A stretch of DNA of 64,000 nt from Faecalicatena contorta (GTDB lineage: Bacteria > Bacillota > Clostridia > Lachnospirales > Lachnospiraceae): the NCBI RefSeq assembly GCF_021531975.1, contig NZ_JAFBIY010000003.1, positions 1 to 64,000 of the forward strand, written 5' to 3'. Of this stretch, positions 1-8,377 are shown piece after piece. The position numbers and the translations under genes were made by a program. The notes beneath the pieces are model-generated. The model was not told the DNA's origin, made no database searches, and saw only the letters and a program-made list of their open reading frames with translations. Every line of letters begins with the position of its first letter. Position 1 is the first letter of the stretch.

Positions 1-111
1 GAGAGGAGTTGCATTAAACGACTCTCTTCCGGACTTACATACCAGTGCAAGAGATGAGGAGAAGCGCATCGTCGTAACATATCATAATGGGCATCGTTTC
101 GTATTCATTTA
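1..111. repeat. Right-hand part of short structured repeat (copy A)
   Basis: The first ~110 bases match the right half of the element at 50979-51178. The stretch from the shared CAGTGCAAGAGATGAGG through AAGCGCATCGTCGTAACAT to ATCATAATG is nearly identical in both, and both continue into a terminal arm ending CGTTTCGTATTCATT. The left half lies outside the window. It ends about 14 bases before the stop codon of the leftward desulfidase gene. It carries no plausible gene. The arm differs from copy B at a few bases (GGGCATCG against GAACACCG), so the copies are not recent duplicates. Confidence 0.75.
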
Positions 112-124
112 ATAATCTAAATTC

Positions 125-682
125 CTATTGCAAAATCCCCAGACATTTTTCTGGCTCTGGTGCAAAAAGGGATGTGATTTTTATTTTTTCTTCCAGGTTT
201 TCTTCTTTTATCATTTCTTTTAAGACAGACATAAATACACCGGATCCTTTGACCAGATGGGCGTCGGCAAGTGTCTCATCCAGATTCTTGCGACATTCAA
301 AGGAACCGTACCAGTTGCCGCGGCAGGTATAGTCAACTCCGCAGCTTGGGCTTCCGTCTACGCCTACGAATCCAAGCACTTCGAACCAGTCTTCGTTTGC
401 AAGATATTCTTTCAGCTGCTCCATGACAGGAGTTAATATTTTGCGACAATGTGTACGGAAGAAGACGTTATCAAACTGATCACTGACATGTCCCCAGCGT
501 TTCGCACCATAGAGAGTGAACTCCGGACAAGGCAGCTGGATGACATGGACATCGCTGTCAATTACCTGATGCATGAATTTTTTGCGGAGAGCCTCTTCGG
601 CATCCATCTCTTCCTGGTTATAAAGTATGACCTTTGAGGCAGTATTTAAAATACAATGTGATACAAAGATGATTTTTTTCAT
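125..682 (-). CDS. TudS-related putative desulfidase (DUF523-like)
   Basis: A 185-residue protein related to thiouracil desulfurase TudS (DUF523 fold), which uses a [4Fe-4S] cluster held by three cysteines to strip sulfur from 2-thiouracil. The three expected cysteines are present: C10 (VSHCILN), C52 (PCPEF) and C114 (GSPSCG). The sequence departs from standard TudS around the first motif, and I recall a Clostridioides difficile group (CD3072) with this variant, from memory and unchecked. It is 15 bases behind the Crp/Fnr gene and reads the same way, so the two form an operon. The divergent arm carries an ECF transporter and pyrimidine-nucleoside enzymes, which suggests a cytosolic desulfurization step on an imported thiolated base or nucleoside. 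The substrate is inferred. Confidence 0.8.
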   Translation of the reverse strand: MKKIIFVSHCILNTASKVILYNQEEMDAEEALRKKFMHQVIDSDVHVIQLPCPEFTLYGAKRWGHVSDQFDNVFFRTHCRKILTPVMEQLKEYLANEDWFEVLGFVGVDGSPSCGVDYTCRGNWYGSFECRKNLDETLADAHLVKGSGVFMSVLKEMIKEENLEEKIKITSLFAPEPEKCLGILQ

Positions 683-697
683 TGGTGTTTTTCCTCC

Positions 698-1393
698 TTA
701 TAAGATAATATTTCCGTATCGTGCGGCAAGATTATTCAGTTGTTGCTGTTCAATGACAATCTTGCCGTGTCTAAGTATAAGATACCCCTGTTCTTCCATT
801 TTATCAAGATAGCGATAGAGTGTTCGCAGGTTAATGCTGAGTTCGTCTGCCAGCACTTTCCTGGTAAGAGGACAGGTGTAAGGGGTCTCATACCTTGCCT
901 GCATGTAAAGATAGTGACCCAGAATATCGATCTGCGGAAAGATACGTTGTCGTTCTGCCCGCTCCATATTGAGGTGAGATACTTTGCCCATAATGATTAA
1001 AGTGCGGAAGCATAATTCGCTGTTACTCTGAATCAGCGATATGTAATCAGAAGCGGCTATGCGGAAAAGCACACATGGAGTATCTGCCACTACAAAAGCT
1101 GTATAGGCTGGTACATCTGTCAGGTATTCCAGAAGTCCCAATATGTGTGGAGGTTCTACATAGTCAATAATGCTGTCAGTTGACCATGAAATATGATTCA
1201 TTATGATTGTTCGTCCGCTGAGCAGAAAATAGAAATATTTGGCGGGATCTTTCTGGTAGAGGATTGTTTTACCTTTTCCTACCGTCATTAAGTGATTGCC
1301 AAGGGAAAGATGCTTAAAGGAAGATACAGGATCATCTTTATCATAGTTATCATTCAGAATTATTTTTAATGCTTCAATGGTGCTTTTGTACAT
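698..1393 (-). CDS. Crp/Fnr family transcriptional regulator
   Basis: A 231-residue regulator with an N-terminal cyclic-nucleotide-binding-like beta barrel (about residues 30-125), a dimer helix (about 130-160) and a C-terminal winged helix-turn-helix (about 176-209, LADELSINLRTLYRYLDKM). I see no cysteine cluster of the FNR type, so it probably senses a small molecule rather than oxygen. It is divergent from the ECF operon and upstream of the desulfidase. The 28-bp palindrome at 1434-1461, about 40 bases ahead of its start codon, is the obvious binding site, so it probably controls both arms. Family is secure; ligand unknown. Confidence 0.9.
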   Translation of the reverse strand: MYKSTIEALKIILNDNYDKDDPVSSFKHLSLGNHLMTVGKGKTILYQKDPAKYFYFLLSGRTIIMNHISWSTDSIIDYVEPPHILGLLEYLTDVPAYTAFVVADTPCVLFRIAASDYISLIQSNSELCFRTLIIMGKVSHLNMERAERQRIFPQIDILGHYLYMQARYETPYTCPLTRKVLADELSINLRTLYRYLDKMEEQGYLILRHGKIVIEQQQLNNLAARYGNIIL

Positions 1394-1433
1394 AAAATCT
1401 ATATTTCTCCTTGATTTATTGTGAATTTCTATA

Positions 1434-1461
1434 AATAAAAATGACAGCTGTCATTTTTATT
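1434..1461. promoter_or_regulatory. Perfect 28-bp palindromic operator between divergent arms
   Basis: The two 14-base halves are exact reverse complements, with core ATGACAGCTGTCAT centred between 1447 and 1448 and flanked by A/T runs. TGAC...GTCA symmetry suits a Crp/Fnr dimer. A second, weaker dyad TGTCTG-N11-CAGACA starts at 1495. The palindrome is about 145 bases before the ECF S-component start and 40 before the regulator start. It has no T-tract typical of a terminator beyond its own arms, so an operator is preferred. Confidence 0.75.
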
Positions 1462-1605
1462 ATTATAAGAATATGGTACCTTAAAGTCAAGTAATGTCTG
1501 AAATTTATGGACAGACAAAGTAAATTTAAGAACAAAACTGTCGTGTTAGAGATGCCGGGAGGGTGATTTGTATGCAGACAGTTAATATCAAAGGAGGACA
1601 TGAGA

Positions 1606-2211
1606 ATGGAAAAAAAGAAATATTCAATTAAGGACGACTTTTCAATGCTGGCAATACTGATTATTCCAGTGGGGGTTGCTGTTAACTTTGTTGGTGGACA
1701 GTTAGCATCGCTTTTAAAACTGCCAATGTACTTAGATACGATTGGAACAATTTTTGCATCTATGCTTTGCGGACCGTGGGTTGGAGCAGTTACCGGTGGT
1801 CTTACCAATGTTGTAACGGGTATTGCTAACCCTGTAAACTTTGCATTTATTCCTGTTAATGTAATTGCAGGTCTTGTAACAGGTTTCCTTGCAAGAAAGC
1901 AGATGTTCAGTGTATGGTGGAAATGGATCATTTCTATGTTACTTATGGCAGCAGCTTCTATCATTTCTTCTGCTCCGATCGTAGTATTGGTATTTGGTGG
2001 TGTCACCGGTGGAGGTACATCTCTTATTACTGCAGCAGCTATGGCAGCAGGTGCAAATATCTGGGCAGCATTTTTCGGAACAGAAGGTATCTTTACAGTG
2101 CTTGACCGTGTGATTTCTTTCGTGATCTGCTGGGCAGTTATTAAAGTTATTCCGGCAAGAACACTTGTTAAGTTCGGATGCGGAAGCAATTATATTAAAG
2201 AGAACAAGTAA
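1606..2211 (+). CDS. ECF transporter S component (substrate-binding)
   Basis: About 201 residues and five to six hydrophobic segments, typical of the membrane S component that captures the substrate for an energy-coupling-factor importer. The region LPMYLDTIGTIFASMLCGPW and the following GGLTN stretch are characteristic of this fold. The strong site AAGGAGG (1591-1597) is only two bases from an upstream ATG at 1600 but eight from the ATG at 1606, so 1606 is chosen. It opens an operon with its own T component and two ATPases, so this is a dedicated (group I type) importer. Neighbours that cleave nucleosides suggest a pyrimidine or nucleoside-like substrate; that is inference. I recall a C. difficile CD3073 group of the same kind. 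Confidence 0.85.
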   Translation: MEKKKYSIKDDFSMLAILIIPVGVAVNFVGGQLASLLKLPMYLDTIGTIFASMLCGPWVGAVTGGLTNVVTGIANPVNFAFIPVNVIAGLVTGFLARKQMFSVWWKWIISMLLMAAASIISSAPIVVLVFGGVTGGGTSLITAAAMAAGANIWAAFFGTEGIFTVLDRVISFVICWAVIKVIPARTLVKFGCGSNYIKENK

Positions 2212-2275
2212 ATAATACCCTCCTGACGGCTCTCTAATAATTGCTGCAAACAAAACCTTATGAAAAGGGGAAATT

Positions 2276-3082
2276 ATGGAAAAAACATATATTGAAAAAA
2301 TCCAGATACATAAGACAAATAAATTGGCAGGACTTCATCCTGCTACAAAGTTTTTTGTAGTTATTATGTATACGATCTGTACATTTGTACTTAGTTCTGT
2401 GCATTTAACAAAGGTCGGCTTATCGTTACTGCTCATACCGTGGTTTTTGGTTGTGCTGATACTTTGTGGAGCAAGCGGTGCCATGAAAAAAAGCATAAAA
2501 GCGCTGAAAGCGGTTGCGGTCATTGCGCTGGTTATTTTTCTCGTGCAGACTTTCATTGTTCCGGGTGGAGATGTTCTGTTTCGGTTCGGATTTCTGAGAA
2601 TCTGCGAGAAAGGACTTAAGACAGCAGTTTCTCTGTCTTTTTTGATTATGGATATAGCAGGAATTTTCGTATGGCTCTTCCAGACGACGGAGAATAAGGA
2701 AATCGCGAGAGCATTAGAAGAGTCCGGATTGAACTATAAAACAGCATATGTCTTTACATCCTCACTGCAGATGATCAATATCCTGAGTGGAAACAGTAAA
2801 ACAATCATGAATGCGCAGCGTGCAAGGGGTGTTGAAACAGAAGGAAACGTAATAGTACGTGCAAAAGCATTTTTCCCAACACTTGTTCCACTTGTTCTGG
2901 GGGCGGTCATTGGCTCAGAGGAGAGAGTTCTTACGCTTGAGGCACGTGGATTCTCCATGCAGGGAGAAAAGACACATTTATTTAATCTTGAAAAATCCGG
3001 GGCAGAGGGCACAATGAAGATATTATGGATTGTTGTCACAGCTCTGATCATTGTGGGGAGGGTCGCTTTATGGATGTTATAA
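2276..3082 (+). CDS. ecfT: ECF transporter T component (EcfT)
   Basis: A 268-residue membrane scaffold that couples the two ATPases to the S component. It has several transmembrane helices in the first 140 residues and the two Ala-Arg-Gly coupling motifs of EcfT at 183-185 (QRARGVETEG) and 223-225 (LEARGFSMQ). The site AAAAGGGGAAATT precedes the ATG. The last 13 bases overlap the first ATPase gene, a sign of translational coupling. Confidence 0.92.
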   Translation: MEKTYIEKIQIHKTNKLAGLHPATKFFVVIMYTICTFVLSSVHLTKVGLSLLLIPWFLVVLILCGASGAMKKSIKALKAVAVIALVIFLVQTFIVPGGDVLFRFGFLRICEKGLKTAVSLSFLIMDIAGIFVWLFQTTENKEIARALEESGLNYKTAYVFTSSLQMINILSGNSKTIMNAQRARGVETEGNVIVRAKAFFPTLVPLVLGAVIGSEERVLTLEARGFSMQGEKTHLFNLEKSGAEGTMKILWIVVTALIIVGRVALWML

Positions 3083-3924
3083 TGGAATGCAAGAATGTAA
3101 CTTACTCATATCCTCTCACAAAGGAGCCTGCAATTAAGAAATTGGATTTTCAGATTGAAAGAGGAAAATTCTATGGAGTTGTGGGAGAAAATGGCTCCGG
3201 CAAGACAACACTTTGTGCGGTGCTGCGTGGATTTGCGCCCAGCTTTTATAAAGGAGAACTCGAAGGTGAGGTGCTGGTAGAAGGAAAAAATATCAAGGAA
3301 TATGGCGGCGAACTTGCGCAGAAGATTGGTTTTGTGTTCCAGAATCCGTTTACACAGATCAGTGGTGTAAAGGATACGGTATTTGAGGAAGTTGCTTATG
3401 GACTTGAGAATTTTGGCGTACCGGTTGAAGAGATTGAGCGAAGAGTCATTGAGGTTATGAAAATGACAGACATAGAAGCACTTGCTGAGAAAAGTCCTTT
3501 TGAATTATCCGGAGGACAGATGCAAAGAGTAGCACTTGCGTCTGTTATTGTGCTGGAGCCGGATATTCTTATCATTGATGAACCAACCAGCCAGTTGGAC
3601 CCTGAGGGAACAGAAAGTGTATTTGCTATTATTGAAATGATGAAAGAGAAGCAGAAAACAATTATTCTCGTTGAGCATAAGATTGATCTGATCGCGGAGT
3701 ATGCAGATGAGGTACTTGTTTTGAAGAATGGGGAGTTGATCGCAAAAGGTGACAAGACGGAAGTCCTTGCTGACATGTCCCTTCTTGAACAGGGAGCGGC
3801 ACTTCCGCAGGTGGCTATTTTAGGAAGAAAGCTACAGGAAAAAGGGCTACAGCTTGCGGCTATTCCAGTTACTGAGAAACAGGCAGTAGAAGTCATTGCC
3901 AAAGCACTGAAAGAGAGGAACTGA
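3070..3924 (+). CDS. ECF transporter ATPase, canonical subunit
   Basis: A 284-residue ABC ATPase. Walker A GENGSGKT at 39-46, Q-loop FQNPF near 90-94, signature LSGGQMQR at 146-153, Walker B ILIIDEP ending near 172, and switch His at 203 (VEHKID). The ATG at 3070 follows GGAGG at 3057-3061 by eight bases; the longer frame from 3025 has no such site. It overlaps the end of ecfT and is two bases from the next ATPase. It should form a heterodimer with that partner and hydrolyse ATP to drive uptake. Confidence 0.92.
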   Translation: MDVIMECKNVTYSYPLTKEPAIKKLDFQIERGKFYGVVGENGSGKTTLCAVLRGFAPSFYKGELEGEVLVEGKNIKEYGGELAQKIGFVFQNPFTQISGVKDTVFEEVAYGLENFGVPVEEIERRVIEVMKMTDIEALAEKSPFELSGGQMQRVALASVIVLEPDILIIDEPTSQLDPEGTESVFAIIEMMKEKQKTIILVEHKIDLIAEYADEVLVLKNGELIAKGDKTEVLADMSLLEQGAALPQVAILGRKLQEKGLQLAAIPVTEKQAVEVIAKALKERN

Positions 3925-3926
3925 CC

Positions 3927-4733
3927 ATGAGAGATTTGATTTTAAAAGATGTAAGTTTTTCTTATCCGGGAGGTTTCTTGGCGGTAGATCATATCAGTAT
4001 GGAGATTAAATCCGGAGAAAATGTTGCCATAGTTGGACAGAATGGAGCCGGAAAGACAACAACTGTAAAGATGATGAACGGTCTTCTTCGACCTACAGAG
4101 GGTGAAGTATTGATTGGTGATATGAATACAAAGGATTATACAACAGCGCAGGTGTCACGTGTGGTCGGATATGTATTCCAGAATCCGGATGATCAGATAT
4201 TCCATGCTACGGTTGAGAGCGAAGTGCGCTATGGCCCGAAAACGATGAAACTGGATTTGGCCGAAGAAGACAGAAGGGTTAAGGAAGCGCTTGAAATTAC
4301 CGGAATGGATGCTTATAAGGATGAGAATCCGATGAATCTTCCGTTGTCTATGCGAAAATTTGTCACAATTGCTGCAGTTATTGCCATGGGAACAGAAATT
4401 CTGATCTTTGACGAGCCTACAGCGGGACAGGATATTGAAGGTAATAAGAGACTGAGCATGATCTTAAAGACTTTACATGAACAGGGAAAGACAGTGATTA
4501 CAATTTCACATGATATGGAGTTTGTTGCTTCTAATTTTGATAAGGTGATCGTAATGGCAAAGAAAAAGATTGTCCGTGCGGGAACACCGAAAGAAATTTT
4601 CTGGGATTTTGAAGCTTTAGAGAAAGCAATGTTAAAACAGCCATATGTAAGCCGGGTGTGCAGGGCACTTGGTATTGAAGGTGACATTATTGACATTGAT
4701 GATGCGGTAGAAGGGATTATGAACAGGTGCTAA
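3927..4733 (+). CDS. ECF transporter ATPase, degenerate-signature subunit
   Basis: A 268-residue ABC ATPase with an intact Walker A (GQNGAGKT, 37-44), Q-loop (FQNPDDQ), Walker B (ILIFDEP) and switch His195 (ISHDME). The signature that should read LSGGQ is replaced by LPLSMRKFV (138-146), so one of the two ATP sites of the heterodimer is probably weakened. Asymmetric pairs are known among ECF and ABC transporters, but this motif is far from consensus. It lies between its partner ATPase and the MFS gene in one operon. Confidence 0.9.
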   Translation: MRDLILKDVSFSYPGGFLAVDHISMEIKSGENVAIVGQNGAGKTTTVKMMNGLLRPTEGEVLIGDMNTKDYTTAQVSRVVGYVFQNPDDQIFHATVESEVRYGPKTMKLDLAEEDRRVKEALEITGMDAYKDENPMNLPLSMRKFVTIAAVIAMGTEILIFDEPTAGQDIEGNKRLSMILKTLHEQGKTVITISHDMEFVASNFDKVIVMAKKKIVRAGTPKEIFWDFEALEKAMLKQPYVSRVCRALGIEGDIIDIDDAVEGIMNRC

Positions 4734-4735
4734 TT

Positions 4736-5920
4736 ATGCGAAAAGATCACAGACTGATTGCCTTTCTGGCATTTGCGATGTATTTTCTGACAGGCGCAGC
4801 TTGTATCGTAGTGGGAAGCAGCTTGCCACATTTGGTTAAAATGTACCAATTACAGCTGGATAAGGTGGTTCTGCTTGGTTCTGCATATGCACTGGGAAGA
4901 GTATTAACTGTTTATGTGACCGGGCAGATGGTGGAAAAGCTTGGACCGGCAAGAGTACTGGCAGGAGGCTGTGTTTTGATTGCTGTATTTTTGTTTGGGA
5001 TTCCGACGATTCCGAATTATTATGCTGGAATGGTATTCGCCTTTTTAGGTGGTGTAGGAATGGGAGCGCAGGATACGGTCTGTCCGGTACTCCTCAGTGT
5101 TGTATTTCGTGAGAATTATGCGGGTTCCATGAGTGCTGGACAGGCGTTTTTTGGACTGGGTAATTTTGCAACTCCATTTCTGGTAGGAGTCATGCTTTCT
5201 GGAAAACTTCCGTTTTATTATTCCTATTATATTCTTTTGCTTGTACCGGTTCTGATGTTGCTATGTATCCCGTTTGCGAAAATTGATACGTGTGTACGGG
5301 GAAACAATAGTGAAGAAGAAGTACAGGAGGAGACAGTGACACCACTTTACACGCGAAATGCGGTACTTGCATATGCAGCAATTATCCTTGTGGATATTGC
5401 TTATTGTGCTGAGGTGAATGGCATAATGACCTATACTTCCAGCTTTGCGGAAAATATCGGAATCAGTCCGTCGATATCCGCCTTTATGCTGACAGTATAT
5501 AATGTCGGATGCTTTGTCGGATCACTGGCATTTGTCATTATTTTAAGAAAAGTAAAGGTACAGACAGTGCTTCTCATAAATCATGTAATTGCTCTTGCGG
5601 CGATAGTGACGATGCTTGTGGTCAATAAAGTTCCGGTGTATTTTGTGGGACTTGCGATTGCAGGATTTTTCCTGGGTGTATTGTTCAGTACGATCATAAC
5701 AATAGCAACAAGAATAGATTATAAACATATCAGCAGAGCCGGGTCTCTGATGGCAACTGTCGGTGGGGGATCCGATATTCTGACTCCTGTCATAACCGGT
5801 ATCATGGTTGCAACATGGGGGGTTGGATCCGCTTATAAGTATGTGATTATTATGTGTATTGTAAGTATTATTGGGGCAACAGTATTGCGGTTAAATACGA
5901 CAGAAAAGGAGGAAAGATAA
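4736..5920 (+). CDS. MFS transporter
   Basis: About 394 residues with twelve predicted membrane helices in two halves, separated by a charged loop near residues 190-205 (rich in Glu). This is the major facilitator fold; the substrate is not evident. The frame is open from a GTG at 4727, but ATG 4736 lies just after the stop of the preceding ATPase (4731-4733) and suits coupled re-initiation. It overlaps the next gene by one base (TAATG). Its place between an ECF importer and nucleoside-cleaving enzymes suggests a second uptake route or export of a product. Confidence 0.85.
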   Translation: MRKDHRLIAFLAFAMYFLTGAACIVVGSSLPHLVKMYQLQLDKVVLLGSAYALGRVLTVYVTGQMVEKLGPARVLAGGCVLIAVFLFGIPTIPNYYAGMVFAFLGGVGMGAQDTVCPVLLSVVFRENYAGSMSAGQAFFGLGNFATPFLVGVMLSGKLPFYYSYYILLLVPVLMLLCIPFAKIDTCVRGNNSEEEVQEETVTPLYTRNAVLAYAAIILVDIAYCAEVNGIMTYTSSFAENIGISPSISAFMLTVYNVGCFVGSLAFVIILRKVKVQTVLLINHVIALAAIVTMLVVNKVPVYFVGLAIAGFFLGVLFSTIITIATRIDYKHISRAGSLMATVGGGSDILTPVITGIMVATWGVGSAYKYVIIMCIVSIIGATVLRLNTTEKEER

Positions 5921-6681
5921 TGCCAATTCAAAGCAAAGAAGTATTAGATGAAGAAGGGAAACAGTATCATATACAGTGTAAAAAAGGTGACGTAGGAAGG
6001 TATGTACTGGTACCGGGAGATCCGTTCCGGACAGATATTATTGCACAGATGTTTGATGATCCGAAGCTGGTGGCTCATAATCGGGAGCATAAGACCTGGA
6101 CAGGTACATTGAACGGAGAAAAAGTATCTGTTACCAGCACTGGTATGGGATGTCCGTCTGCGGCGATCGCACTGGAAGAATTGATTCACTGTGGTGCCGA
6201 TACTTTTATCCGGGTAGGTACATGTGGAAGAATCTGTCCGGAAAGTTATAATGAAGATCTGGAAGGAGTTATTATTACGGGAGCGGTCAGAGATGAGGGG
6301 ACAACGGTGCATTATGTCCCGATTGAATATCCTGCAATAGCTGACCGTCATGTAGTCGATGCACTTGCACGAGCATGTGAGGCCAAAGGCTATGCGTTTG
6401 CAGAAGGTATCGCACAGTCCAAGGATGCATTTTATGGACAACATGATCCGGATGGCATGCCAAACAGCGGAAGGCTTCACCAGAGATGGGAAGCATGGGA
6501 AAAGGCTGGCGTGATGGCATCGGAGATGGAAACGGCTGCATTGTTTATCGTTTCTTCCGTCAGAGGTGCAAGAGCCGGTGCCATTATGGCGTATGGAAGT
6601 ATGAATGACCATACGATTGAGCTGGCATGTGATGCAATTAAGCTTCTCATTGAGGAGGATAAGAAAAAAGAAGGAAGATAA
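5920..6681 (+). CDS. Nucleoside phosphorylase, uridine phosphorylase-like
   Basis: A 253-residue member of the PNP/UDP family, which splits a nucleoside with phosphate into base and pentose-1-phosphate. Visible are the phosphate loop GDPFR, the TSTGMGCPS segment, RVGTCG and the ribose-binding EMETAALF. The overall line-up is closest to Udp (for example EYPAIADRHVV after the RVGTCG block), although the C-terminal part is shorter. Start: ATG 5920 overlaps the stop of the MFS gene and follows AAAGGAGG. It is followed by tenA-like and nucleoside hydrolase genes, so the operon has two independent ways to break glycosidic bonds. Confidence 0.85.
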   Translation: MPIQSKEVLDEEGKQYHIQCKKGDVGRYVLVPGDPFRTDIIAQMFDDPKLVAHNREHKTWTGTLNGEKVSVTSTGMGCPSAAIALEELIHCGADTFIRVGTCGRICPESYNEDLEGVIITGAVRDEGTTVHYVPIEYPAIADRHVVDALARACEAKGYAFAEGIAQSKDAFYGQHDPDGMPNSGRLHQRWEAWEKAGVMASEMETAALFIVSSVRGARAGAIMAYGSMNDHTIELACDAIKLLIEEDKKKEGR

Positions 6682-6695
6682 AGGAGTATTCGAGT

Positions 6696-7412
6696 ATGGG
6701 ATTTTATGAAGAAAAACTGGTTCCGATCATCAAAGAAGTATGCCCTGTGATTGAAGCAACTCCACATATGCAAGATATTTTACATGGAACAATGTCTTTA
6801 GAAAGATTTCAGTTTCAGATCAGGCAGAATTATCAGTATCTGATGGATTATGCCAGATGCTGGGCAGTTGGTTTTTCCAAATGCACCTGCTTTGAAGAAA
6901 TGAACGACTGGTATCAGATTGTAAAAAATACCATGGAAGGTACGGTGATGTTTAATCGAGATTTCTGGGCAGAGCAGATTGGCCTGAGTCTGGAAGAGAT
7001 GGATGCAGTTATCGAAGCACCGGGGAAACGTTCCTATACTTCGTTCCAGTTGATGTGTGCAGAGCAGGGTGGGCTTGCAGAATGTATGATGTCCCTGTTC
7101 CCATGTAATATTTTATACCGTTTCTTTGGAGAAGATCTGCTTGGAAAGTGCACTCTTGAGAAAGATAATATGTATTATCAGTGGCTGGAATTCTATGTCA
7201 GTGATTCCTATATCGCTAAGACTGATAATGAGATCCGAATGGTAAATAAACTATGTGCTAATAAGACCGAAAGAGAGCAGGCAAGGCTCCTGGAGATATT
7301 TGCAACAAGCTGTAATTATGAGATTCTTCAGTGGCAGGACATGTATCATAATATGACGACGTGGCCGTTGGATGCTATTTTTCCAAAAAAATTTACGACG
7401 ATAGAGGAGTAG
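6696..7412 (+). CDS. TenA/thiaminase II family aminohydrolase
   Basis: A 238-residue all-helical protein of the TenA family. The catalytic Cys and Glu positions of thiaminase II are occupied: C137 in LFPCNILYRFFG and E209 in NYEILQWQDMYH. Classical TenA replaces the 5-aminomethyl amine of a pyrimidine by water in thiamin salvage. Here no thiamin genes are near; the neighbours are nucleoside enzymes and a desulfidase, so the substrate may be another aminomethyl-pyrimidine. The gene starts 14 bases after the phosphorylase and ends two bases before the hydrolase. Confidence 0.85.
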   Translation: MGFYEEKLVPIIKEVCPVIEATPHMQDILHGTMSLERFQFQIRQNYQYLMDYARCWAVGFSKCTCFEEMNDWYQIVKNTMEGTVMFNRDFWAEQIGLSLEEMDAVIEAPGKRSYTSFQLMCAEQGGLAECMMSLFPCNILYRFFGEDLLGKCTLEKDNMYYQWLEFYVSDSYIAKTDNEIRMVNKLCANKTEREQARLLEIFATSCNYEILQWQDMYHNMTTWPLDAIFPKKFTTIEE

Positions 7413-7414
7413 TT

Positions 7415-8362
7415 ATGGAAGAAAAGAAAAAAATAATTATTGATACCGATTGTGGCTCGGATGATGCAATGGCGATCGCGATGGCACTCAATGATCCTGC
7501 ATATGAGATTCAACTTATTACAACTGTATCCGGAAATGTGCCGGTTAAGCAGGCAACCATTAATACACTTACTACAATTGAATATGCAGATACTTATGAA
7601 CCGCCGGTGTACGTTGGATCTGAAAAAATGCTTCTGCGAGATCTGGCATGTGCCTATGAGACACATGGCAATGACGGAATGGGAGATATCGGGCTTGTGC
7701 CCAAAAGGCTGACTCCCGAAGAGGGAAACGGTGTAATAAAGATGATCGAAGCATTAAATGCCAGTGAAGCAGGAGAGATTGATATTGTAGCTCTCGGACC
7801 TCTTACTAATCTGGCTCTTGCCATTCGTCTGGACTATGAGGCAATGAAAAAAGCTGGTAAGATTGTAATAATGGGAACTGCCGGACTTGGAGATGGCAAT
7901 GTGACCCCTGTTGCAGAGTTTAATATCTGGCAGGATGCGGAAGCTGCCAAAATCGTGGTAGAATCTGGACTGGAAAATATTATTTTTGTAGGCTGGGATG
8001 CATGCCTTGGTGAATGTATGCTGACGCCGGCAGAGATTAAAGAAATCAGGGCAAGTGGTCCACTTGGGAAATTTGCAATCGACTGCAACAAAAATCTTAT
8101 GGAGATGAATCGTGAGAGATTTGGAGATGATTATCTGGATATGGCAGATCCGTCAGCGATGTCTGCAGCATTGTATCCAGAATGTATCGAGCATTGCGAG
8201 AAGTATTACTGTGAGGTGGATATATCTGCCGGTCCAAGCTATGGTGCGGTCCTGGTAGATGTAAATAACGTTACGGGAAAAGAACCAAATGTTTATATAT
8301 GTAGTAAACTGTACGCAGATAAATATAAAGAATATATATATCGTACACTGAGAGTGAGATAA
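7415..8362 (+). CDS. Nucleoside hydrolase (IunH family)
   Basis: A 315-residue inosine-uridine-preferring nucleoside hydrolase, which splits nucleosides with water. The N-terminal calcium-binding motif IIIDTDCGSDDAMA is diagnostic, and the conserved EFNIWQDAEAA segment follows mid-protein. ATG 7415 has GAGGAG (7404-7409) at good spacing; the longer open frame from 7361 overlaps tenA without a site. Together with the phosphorylase it gives the operon redundant glycosidase activity, perhaps on differently modified nucleosides. Confidence 0.9.
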   Translation: MEEKKKIIIDTDCGSDDAMAIAMALNDPAYEIQLITTVSGNVPVKQATINTLTTIEYADTYEPPVYVGSEKMLLRDLACAYETHGNDGMGDIGLVPKRLTPEEGNGVIKMIEALNASEAGEIDIVALGPLTNLALAIRLDYEAMKKAGKIVIMGTAGLGDGNVTPVAEFNIWQDAEAAKIVVESGLENIIFVGWDACLGECMLTPAEIKEIRASGPLGKFAIDCNKNLMEMNRERFGDDYLDMADPSAMSAALYPECIEHCEKYYCEVDISAGPSYGAVLVDVNNVTGKEPNVYICSKLYADKYKEYIYRTLRVR

Positions 8363-8377
8363 AAGGAGCGAATGGAT

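Noticed and set aside
87-332. 81-codon plus-strand frame at the window start
   Set aside because: It overlaps the well-supported desulfidase gene on the other strand and has no ribosome site.
1416-2189. Long antisense frame over the ECF S-component gene
   Set aside because: No ribosome site, composition of a shadow frame (Ile/Thr/Pro-rich), and the plus strand encodes a clear membrane protein.
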